This document shows, piece by piece, positions 1-5,347 of a stretch of DNA of 6,937 nt. The DNA lies in contig JAOZLQ010000122.1 of assembly GCA_029934755.1 (NCBI GenBank), positions 1 to 6,937 of the forward strand, written 5' to 3'. The stretch comes from Desulfuromusa sp. (GTDB lineage: Bacteria; Desulfobacterota; Desulfuromonadia; Desulfuromonadales; Geopsychrobacteraceae). The notes under the pieces are model-generated. The model made no database searches and was not told the origin of the DNA. It saw nothing but the letters and a program-made list of their open reading frames with translations. A program made the translations under genes and the position numbers. Position 1 is the first letter of the stretch. Each line of letters starts with the position of its first letter.

Positions 1-1
1 A

Positions 2-106
2 ACCTTTGAGGCCGATGATGTTTATAATCAAGCTGATGCCGAAGGCTTTATCAAACTGAGTGCCCTACGTTTGCGGATTGCAGCAATCCAACGCGATGGC
101 AAGTAA
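2..106 (+). CDS. argG: Argininosuccinate synthase, C-terminal end (partial)
   Basis: Only the last 34 codons and the stop lie in the window; the gene is cut by the left edge. The visible tail contains FEADDVYNQADAEGFIKL followed by LRLRI and ends in RDGK. This matches the conserved C-terminal segment of argininosuccinate synthases as I know the family. The enzyme joins citrulline and aspartate, using ATP, to make argininosuccinate in the cytoplasm, the step before ArgH. Having argH downstream on the same strand supports the call. The rest of the enzyme, including the ATP-binding part, cannot be judged here. The call rests on a short tail, so a misassignment is possible but unlikely given the context. 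Confidence 0.8.
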   Translation, partial: TFEADDVYNQADAEGFIKLSALRLRIAAIQRDGK

Positions 107-117
107 ATAGACAGACT

Positions 118-178
118 CACCAATGGCTCGGTGGATAGACATTGGATAACCACCGAGTCCACAGGAACTACCCAATGG
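118..178 (+). promoter_or_regulatory. Leader of the Nudix gene with overlapping complementary repeats
   Basis: The gap between argG and the Nudix gene holds a perfect 8-bp inverted repeat, CTCGGTGG (127-134) and CCACCGAG (150-157), with a 15-nt loop. Within that loop CATTGG (140-145) is complementary to CCAATG, which occurs twice: upstream at 120-125 and downstream at 172-177, where it covers the ATG start codon at 175. The loop could therefore pair with one copy or the other. The SD-like AGGAA (163-167) lies between the stem and the start. No U-rich tract follows the stem, so it is not a typical intrinsic terminator. The repeats are seen directly; a regulatory role is inference. Confidence 0.4.
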
Positions 179-654
179 AAACAGCACTGCAAAAACAGAT
201 TAAGACTTCCGTGGTTGCCTGTATCATGGATGCAGAGCAGAAAATTCTTCTGACACGACGCAGCATTCCACCATTTCTTGGTCAGTGGGTCATGCCTGGA
301 GGAAAAATTGACCACGGTGAATCAATCGAATCTGCACTCCTGCGAGAGGTCAAGGAAGAGGTTGGTCTACAGGTTGAAATTGGGCGACTCGTTGATATCT
401 ATGAACATTTGGCAATTGGGCATAAAAAAGATCATTACATAATCCTCTACTACCAAACCAAAGCCTTGACCTTTGAGCTGAAACTTAATCCCGATGAGCT
501 GAGTGAGGCGATCTGGTTTTCGCAATACCAGCTCCCGGCACTTGATGTCCCACCGGGTTGTCGGCAGATACTGGCCCATCTCTTTCCTGAACTAAAATGG
601 CCAGAGCTTCAGCCTCCTGGAGACCATGCAGACCGCGAACTCCCCGGTATTTAA
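175..654 (+). CDS. Nudix hydrolase
   Basis: A 159-residue cytoplasmic protein of usual size for a single-domain Nudix enzyme. Residues 43-65 match the Nudix box GX5EX7REUXEEXGU exactly: G43, E49, then REVKEEVGL at 57-65, whose glutamates bind the catalytic metal. Family members split nucleoside diphosphates linked to another group (X). The substrate cannot be read from the sequence. The ATG at 175 is chosen because AGGAA lies 7 nt upstream. An in-frame TTG at 142 would add 11 residues, but it falls in the loop of the leader hairpin and I see no good SD for it. The gene follows argG by 68 nt and precedes the nitrilase-like gene by 23 nt. Its place between argG and argH is unexpected for arginine synthesis. 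Confidence is high for the family and low for any specific role. Confidence 0.92.
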   Translation: METALQKQIKTSVVACIMDAEQKILLTRRSIPPFLGQWVMPGGKIDHGESIESALLREVKEEVGLQVEIGRLVDIYEHLAIGHKKDHYIILYYQTKALTFELKLNPDELSEAIWFSQYQLPALDVPPGCRQILAHLFPELKWPELQPPGDHADRELPGI

Positions 655-677
655 TTTTAATCCTGACGGTTGTGACC

Positions 678-1859
678 ATGTATAAAATTATCAAAAAAAG
701 TGTTGATATCGACTTTCCACGTGGACACCATTTACACTGTCTGGTCAGTCAGATCCCCAACGAAATCAGGCTGGATAACGAGCCTGATCCTCAGGCGATC
801 ACTCAACGCAAGTGGCAACGCGTCCATTCAGTTCTTGAGCTGGTTATTAATGCCAAAAGCAACCTGAAAAAGATACATTTTCTCCTTTTCCCCGAAGGAA
901 CTCTACCCTACAGTCACTTGGATAAAGCTCTTTCCTTGATTACTGATGGTTTCCCAATCAATACAGTAACCATGCTCGGTCTCGAAGCTTCTCCTCTTGC
1001 CACTTTTTCCACCTTAGCCCAACGCTTTGAAAGCGATAATGAAGAGTTACTGCAATCCATCTGCGAAGACCGTCAAAGTGGCAAAATTGATGATTTACAG
1101 GTCAACAGTACCGCAATCGTCATCAAGGAGAGCACTGGGAAAGTGCGGATCTTTCTGCAGATTAAAAGTCATCCGTGTTCTCACGAGGAGGATATGGACG
1201 CCTACCGTGACCTTTATCACGGCAAAGTGTTTCCCTTATGGCACTGTCCGTCCACCGGCTTTAATTTTATGCTGATGATCTGTTTTGACTATATCTATCG
1301 TACTCTCTATCAATCTAATATCCGGCAGGTAATCGATTACGCCAATGAATTATATTTTTCCAGTCGGCAACAGCTTGATTTACTGGTGGTTCTGGAGTGT
1401 AATCCCAAACCGGAACATGCTTTATTTCGCAATGTCGTACACGGCTTTTACGGAGAAATGCTAGAATCAACACCGGGAGTACATGATACTATAACAGTTT
1501 TCTGTAATGCTTCCGGTGAGACGAACACTCCCTTGCTAGAAGACTGTGAAGACCATTTTGGTTACTCGTCGATCATCATGCATGAAGATCACAAAATATT
1601 GCCACGACAACTCCCTAATTATGCAGTCGATAATTATGATGGGTTGCCTGTCTGCCGATTGCGTTTTAACTGTGACACAAGGCTATTTTATTTCAACCTG
1701 CCAGTTTTCCATAGGTTTGACCCACGGACAGCGCGCATGCCACTGAAAGTCCACCGTATTTATCAGGAAGATGATCAAGGTAACTGGAAAAATATGCGAG
1801 ATATCGAGGACGGTGATCTGAATGATCCTGGTCTTCAAGGAGAACATAATGAGCAGTAA
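678..1859 (+). CDS. Divergent carbon-nitrogen hydrolase (nitrilase superfamily-like)
   Basis: A 393-residue protein I do not recognise as a named enzyme. Several segments fit the nitrilase fold in order: LLFPEG (69-74) with candidate general-base E73; NSTAIVI (143-149), then K163 in QIKSHP with E170 seven residues later, the spacing of the usual K...E pair; MICFDY (200-205) with candidate nucleophile C202; LDLLVVLECNP (233-243); VFCNASG (274-280) resembling the family's late N-x-G strand; and FGYSSII (294-300). Superfamily members hydrolyse nitriles or amides, or transfer acyl groups, through that cysteine. No signal peptide or membrane segment is seen, which argues against Lnt. The tail from about 363 is hydrophilic and acidic. 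ATG 678 is preferred, though its SD is weak; GTG 672 is an alternative. The frame is open back to 597 within the Nudix gene. The 3' end overlaps argH by 11 nt. The substrate is unknown. Confidence 0.72.
   Translation: MYKIIKKSVDIDFPRGHHLHCLVSQIPNEIRLDNEPDPQAITQRKWQRVHSVLELVINAKSNLKKIHFLLFPEGTLPYSHLDKALSLITDGFPINTVTMLGLEASPLATFSTLAQRFESDNEELLQSICEDRQSGKIDDLQVNSTAIVIKESTGKVRIFLQIKSHPCSHEEDMDAYRDLYHGKVFPLWHCPSTGFNFMLMICFDYIYRTLYQSNIRQVIDYANELYFSSRQQLDLLVVLECNPKPEHALFRNVVHGFYGEMLESTPGVHDTITVFCNASGETNTPLLEDCEDHFGYSSIIMHEDHKILPRQLPNYAVDNYDGLPVCRLRFNCDTRLFYFNLPVFHRFDPRTARMPLKVHRIYQEDDQGNWKNMRDIEDGDLNDPGLQGEHNEQ
1837..1851 (+). promoter_or_regulatory. Ribosome binding site fixing the argH start
   Basis: AAGGAG at 1837-1842 lies 6 nt before ATG 1849, inside the 3' end of the preceding gene. 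It selects this ATG over the ATG 27 nt upstream (1822), which would add nine residues not expected in ArgH. The resulting N-terminus, MSSKLWGGRF, is the usual ArgH beginning. Confidence 0.85.
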
Positions 1860-3219
1860 ACTCTGGGGTGGTCGCTTTACCCAGCCAACAGATAAATTTG
1901 TAGAAGAATTCACCGCTTCAATTGGATTTGAGCAGCGTCTAGGCAGCTATGATATTCAGGGTTCCAAAGCCCACGCGGAAATGCTTGGTCGCCAGGGAAT
2001 TATTTCGGTTGCAGAGGCAAACCAAATTATTGCCGGATTGAATGAAATTCTCAACGATATTGAATCCGATAAAATGGAATTTTCTGTTGCCCTGGAAGAT
2101 ATCCACATGAATATCGAAGCACGTCTGATTGAGCGGATCGGCTCAGTGGGAGGTAAACTTCATACCGCCCGCAGCCGTAACGACCAGGTTGCCCTCGATA
2201 TCCGTCTCTATCTGCGTGACGAGATTGATACCATCTTTGACTACCTCAAAAAGCTGGAAAAGTCTCTGATTCAGCAGGCCGAAGCAAATCTTGACATTAT
2301 TATGCCTGGCTTCACCCACCTGCAAACCGCTCAACCGATCCTTTACAGTCACCACATGCTGGCCTACCGGGAGATGATTACCCGTGACAGCAGTCGGCTC
2401 AGGGATCTGCGTGTTCGCTTTAACCAGATGCCCCTCGGCGCCGGAGCACTGGCAGGAACCACCTTCCCGATTGACCGTGAGTGGGTTGCCGCACAACTCG
2501 GCTTTGATGGTGTCACCCGCAATAGTCTCGACAGCGTCTCCGATCGTGACTTTGCCATTGAATTCTGCAGCTTTGCCGGGATCTTGATGATGCACCTGTC
2601 ACGTCTGTCAGAAGAATTAATCCTTTGGTCAAGCGCTGACTTTAACTTTATCGAGCTCTCTGATTCCTTCTGTACCGGGAGTTCCATCATGCCACAAAAG
2701 AAGAATCCCGATGTCCCTGAACTGGTACGCGGTAAAACCGGGCGAGTTTACGGTAACCTTATCTCATTACTGACATTGATGAAATCGTTGCCACTGGCCT
2801 ATAACAAAGATATGCAGGAAGATAAAGAACCACTGTTTGACACCATTGATACCGTCAAAGGGAGCCTTAAAATTTTTGCTGATATGATTGCAGAAATAAA
2901 GGTTAAAGGAGATAATATGCGGGTTGCAGCAGCACGCGGTTTTTCTACCGCAACCGACGTTGCCGACTACTGTGTCCGCAAAGGGCTGCCTTTTCGTCAG
3001 GCGCATGAAGTGGTCGGAAAAACGGTGCGCTATTGCGTCGAAACAGGTAAGGATATCCCGGAACTGAGTTTAGCTGAATTTCAAGAGTTTTCGGCTCTGA
3101 TCGAAGCAGATATTTACGATTTTGTCACCCTTGAAGCCTCAGTCAACGCCCGCAAAGCAACTGGTGGCACTGCAAGGGAAGCCGTTGAACGCGAACTAGC
3201 GCGATTGAAGTCAACGTAG
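1849..3219 (+). CDS. argH: Argininosuccinate lyase
   Basis: ArgH splits argininosuccinate into arginine and fumarate, the last step of arginine synthesis, as a cytoplasmic homotetramer of the fumarase/aspartase superfamily. The 456 residues match the normal length (about 457 in E. coli). Family marks are SKLWGGRF at the N-terminus (3-10), the HTARSRND block (105-112), GFTHLQ with H157 (the general-acid histidine segment), the superfamily signature GSSIMPQKKNP (277-287) whose serines lie on the mobile catalytic loop, and the C-terminal ATGGTA motif (437-442). No break or missing key residue is seen. The start overlaps the upstream nitrilase-like gene by 11 nt in another frame, so translational coupling is likely. 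The LptM-like gene starts 14 nt after its stop. Confidence 0.97.
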   Translation: MSSKLWGGRFTQPTDKFVEEFTASIGFEQRLGSYDIQGSKAHAEMLGRQGIISVAEANQIIAGLNEILNDIESDKMEFSVALEDIHMNIEARLIERIGSVGGKLHTARSRNDQVALDIRLYLRDEIDTIFDYLKKLEKSLIQQAEANLDIIMPGFTHLQTAQPILYSHHMLAYREMITRDSSRLRDLRVRFNQMPLGAGALAGTTFPIDREWVAAQLGFDGVTRNSLDSVSDRDFAIEFCSFAGILMMHLSRLSEELILWSSADFNFIELSDSFCTGSSIMPQKKNPDVPELVRGKTGRVYGNLISLLTLMKSLPLAYNKDMQEDKEPLFDTIDTVKGSLKIFADMIAEIKVKGDNMRVAAARGFSTATDVADYCVRKGLPFRQAHEVVGKTVRYCVETGKDIPELSLAEFQEFSALIEADIYDFVTLEASVNARKATGGTAREAVERELARLKST

Positions 3220-3233
3220 GAGATTATCGAGAT

Positions 3234-3356
3234 TTGAGAACAAAATATTTTTTTATTATATTCACTCTGGTACTGATCCTTAGCGCCTGTGGTAAAAAGG
3301 GACCAGTTCGACCAAACGACAGTGCCCCACCACCGGTGGAAAAGCCCTGCACCTAA
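3234..3356 (+). CDS. lptM: Small LptM/YifL-like lipoprotein
   Basis: A 40-residue lipoprotein encoded in the short gap between argH and dapA. It starts with TTG, has a short charged N-terminus (MRTK), a hydrophobic stretch (about 5-15) and the lipobox LSAC ending at C19. CGKKGPVRP follows the cysteine, the hallmark of the LptM/YifL family, and then a proline-rich tail. In E. coli, LptM is an outer-membrane lipoprotein that binds the LPS translocon LptD-LptE and helps it mature. AGGAG (3218-3222) overlaps the argH stop and lies 11 nt before the TTG, slightly far, and no better in-frame start is visible. In E. coli this gene sits beside dapF, so its link to diaminopimelate genes recurs here. 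The family assignment is good; function in this organism is inferred. Confidence 0.85.
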   Translation: MRTKYFFIIFTLVLILSACGKKGPVRPNDSAPPPVEKPCT

Positions 3357-3378
3357 TTAAAATTCCGACTCTATAAAT

Positions 3379-3391
3379 GGAGGAAAACATG
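3379..3391 (+). promoter_or_regulatory. Ribosome binding site fixing the dapA start
   Basis: GGAGG at 3379-3383 lies 5 nt before ATG 3389. A competing in-frame ATG at 3377 overlaps this site and has no SD of its own, so the start at 3389 is preferred. That start also puts the active-site lysine at residue 161, the same number as in E. coli DapA. Confidence 0.85.
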
Positions 3392-4264
3392 TTTCAAGGA
3401 TCCATGGTAGCAATCATTACCCCCTTTGATATTCAGGGTAACTTTGATGAGGAAAGCTACCGACAGCTGATTGAATTTCAAATTGAGAATGGCACCGACG
3501 TCATCGTCCCCTGTGGCACCACCGGTGAATCAGCAACTTTGGATTATGCCGAGCATGATCAGGTGATCAAAGTTTGTATTGAGCAAGTTAATAAACGGGT
3601 ACCTATTCTTGCTGGTACCGGTTCCAATGCAACAGCTGAAGCAATAGCCATCTCCCAGCATGCCAAAGAAATGGGAGCCGATGGTGTTTTGCTCGTCGCT
3701 CCCTACTACAATAAACCATCGCAAGAAGGTCTTTATCAAAATTTCAAAGCAATTGCCAAGAATGTTAATCTTCCGCAGGTTTTATACAATGTCCCAGGTA
3801 GAACAGGGATAAATATGACTGCAGAGACAACGGTTCGCCTCGCAGAAATTGATAATATAGTGGCAATCAAGGAAGCCTCGGGCGATATAACTCAAGCAAG
3901 TGAAATTATTGCCCGTGCTGGGGATAAAATTGATGTTCTCTCCGGAGACGACTTCCTCACCCTGCCACTGATGGCCTGCGGTGCCAAAGGGGTCATTTCG
4001 GTCACAGCCAATATTATGCCGAAGCAGGTTAAATCCATGGTTCAAGCTGTACAGGAAAACCGTTGGGACAATGCACGAGAACTGCATCTGCAACTGCTTG
4101 ACGCCCATCAAGCCATGTTTATAGAATCGAATCCCGTTCCCGTGAAAACCGCTGCAGCATTGATGGGGAATTGCCGGGCTGATGTTCGTCTGCCAATGGT
4201 TGCAATGCAAGCAGACACTTTGGATAAACTGAAGTTGGTGCTACGCAAACACAATCTGATATAA
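3389..4264 (+). CDS. dapA: 4-hydroxy-tetrahydrodipicolinate synthase
   Basis: DapA condenses pyruvate with aspartate semialdehyde, the committed step of the diaminopimelate/lysine pathway, as a cytoplasmic TIM-barrel tetramer. The 291 residues compare with 292 in E. coli. Catalytic positions fall at the E. coli numbers: Schiff-base lysine K161 in VAIKEASGD, Y133 and R138 in YNVPGRTG, and T44-T45 in the GTTGES loop. Several residues of the lysine feedback pocket known from E. coli are also present (S48, A49, H56, N80, E84), although position 53 is Tyr rather than His, so lysine inhibition is plausible but unproven. The gene lies 32 nt after the LptM-like gene and 35 nt before dapB. N-acetylneuraminate lyase and related aldolases share the fold, but the dapB/dapL context settles the call. 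Confidence 0.97.
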   Translation: MFQGSMVAIITPFDIQGNFDEESYRQLIEFQIENGTDVIVPCGTTGESATLDYAEHDQVIKVCIEQVNKRVPILAGTGSNATAEAIAISQHAKEMGADGVLLVAPYYNKPSQEGLYQNFKAIAKNVNLPQVLYNVPGRTGINMTAETTVRLAEIDNIVAIKEASGDITQASEIIARAGDKIDVLSGDDFLTLPLMACGAKGVISVTANIMPKQVKSMVQAVQENRWDNARELHLQLLDAHQAMFIESNPVPVKTAAALMGNCRADVRLPMVAMQADTLDKLKLVLRKHNLI

Positions 4265-4299
4265 TTTTTCTAGATCCTCAAAATATAGGTAATAAACAT

Positions 4300-5100
4300 A
4301 TGAATGTAGCCATTGTCGGCGCTGCCGGGCGCATGGGTGGACGTTTAATCCAAGCAGTACTCGAAGCTGAGGGATTGGAATTATCCGGTGCGGTAGAACG
4401 TCCTGGACATCCACAAGTTGGCACGGACGCAGGATTACTCGCAGCAGCAGGTTATATTGGAGTACCGATCACTGATAATCTGGCCGCGACGATGAAAAAT
4501 GCCGACATTCTGATCGATTTCACCTTTCCCGATGTGACCCTGAAAAATTTGGAGATTTGTGCAAAACTGGGGAAAATGGTCGTTAGTGGCTCAACTGGAT
4601 TTACTCCCGAACAAAAAGATCAGGTAGGAAAATACGCCGAGCAAATTCCAGTGGTTCTTGCCCCCAATATGAGCGTCGGGGTCAATGCCTGTTTCAAGCT
4701 ACTCAAAGAAGCGGCTAAAATTCTCGGTGATGACTTTGATGTTGAGATCGTTGAGCTTCATCACAACAAGAAGAAAGATTCGCCCTCAGGGACAGCAGTC
4801 CGCATGGGTGAAGTCGTCGCAGAAACCTTGGAGCGTGATTTCAATCAAGTTGCCAACTATCATCGCGAAGGGATGTGTGGTGAACGGACAAAAGATGAAA
4901 TCGGCATGCAGACTGTACGTGGCGGGGATATTGTTGGTGAGCACACCGTCTACTTTATCGGTATGGGTGAACGGATTGAAATCAGCCATCGCGCCATGAG
5001 CCGGGACATGTTTGCCCGTGGAGCAGTCCGTGCTTGCCAATGGTTACAAGGTAATAAACCTGGACTTTATGATATGCAAGATGTTTTGGGTTTGAATTAA
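4300..5100 (+). CDS. dapB: 4-hydroxy-tetrahydrodipicolinate reductase
   Basis: DapB reduces the DapA product to tetrahydrodipicolinate with NAD(P)H, in the cytoplasm. The protein has 266 residues (273 in E. coli). An N-terminal Rossmann nucleotide-binding motif GAAGRMGG is at residues 7-14, SGSTGF at 96-101, and APNMSVGVN at 121-129. The substrate-binding signature ELHHNKKKDSPSGTA (152-166) carries the expected H154, H155 and K158. The start has AGGT 9 nt upstream (4287-4290), a modest site. The product is the branch point used by DapL downstream, which matches the gene order. No anomaly is seen; the entericidin-like gene starts 22 nt after the stop. Confidence 0.97.
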   Translation: MNVAIVGAAGRMGGRLIQAVLEAEGLELSGAVERPGHPQVGTDAGLLAAAGYIGVPITDNLAATMKNADILIDFTFPDVTLKNLEICAKLGKMVVSGSTGFTPEQKDQVGKYAEQIPVVLAPNMSVGVNACFKLLKEAAKILGDDFDVEIVELHHNKKKDSPSGTAVRMGEVVAETLERDFNQVANYHREGMCGERTKDEIGMQTVRGGDIVGEHTVYFIGMGERIEISHRAMSRDMFARGAVRACQWLQGNKPGLYDMQDVLGLN

Positions 5101-5122
5101 ACTTCACTTAAGGGAGATTAAA

Positions 5123-5248
5123 ATGAAAAAAATGATGATTCTGTTATTAATTGCAGCCATTTTCGTTCTTTCTGGCTGTGGAACTTTCCATGGACTAGGC
5201 AAAGATGTTGAAAAAGCTGGTGAATGGGTTCAAGAAAAAGCCAGTTGA
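5123..5248 (+). CDS. Entericidin-like small lipoprotein
   Basis: A 41-residue protein with a lysine-bearing N-terminus (MKKMM), a hydrophobic core (about 6-15) and the lipobox LSGC ending at C19. The mature part GTFHGLGKDVEKAGEWVQEKAS resembles the entericidin EcnA/EcnB family, whose short mature segments carry a G-x-G-x-D-V-x-x-x-G pattern. AGGGAG (5111-5116) stands 6 nt before the ATG, a strong site that supports real translation. In E. coli EcnA and EcnB are described as an antidote/toxin lipoprotein pair; here only one copy is present with no partner beside it, so a toxin role should not be assumed. It lies between dapB (22 nt) and dapL (99 nt). Family similarity is judged by eye. Confidence 0.8.
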   Translation: MKKMMILLLIAAIFVLSGCGTFHGLGKDVEKAGEWVQEKAS

Positions 5249-5347
5249 CCACAAGGTAACAAACAATATCGAGAACTCTCAAAAAGAGCTTGATGATCGA
5301 ACAACAGTTCCTCTATCCATTTACGTAAATTTCAGGAGATCTTTTAG

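Noticed and set aside
142..174. TTG start at 142 for the Nudix gene, adding 11 residues.
   Set aside because: No good SD precedes it and it falls in the leader hairpin loop; the ATG at 175 has AGGAA at good spacing.
597..677. Upstream extension of the nitrilase-like frame from an ATG at 597, giving a basic then hydrophobic N-terminus (RPRTPRYLILILTVVT) that could look like a signal peptide.
   Set aside because: It lies almost wholly over the Nudix 3' end in another frame, has no SD, and the hydrophobic run is short. The ATG at 678 gives a coherent cytoplasmic protein.
175..1859. Reading the Nudix/nitrilase pair as an anti-phage defence system.
   Set aside because: Nitrilase domains do occur fused to some defence reverse transcriptases, but no reverse transcriptase, nuclease, mobile element or defence neighbour is present, and the setting is a biosynthetic operon.
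2143..2690. Long reverse-strand open frames within argH.
   Set aside because: They are antisense shadows of a well-conserved gene, with no motifs or ribosome sites.
5290..5319. Possible internal promoter before dapL (TTGATG with TATCCA, 18-nt spacing).
   Set aside because: The -10 matches only three of six positions and the spacing is not ideal; too weak to list as a feature.
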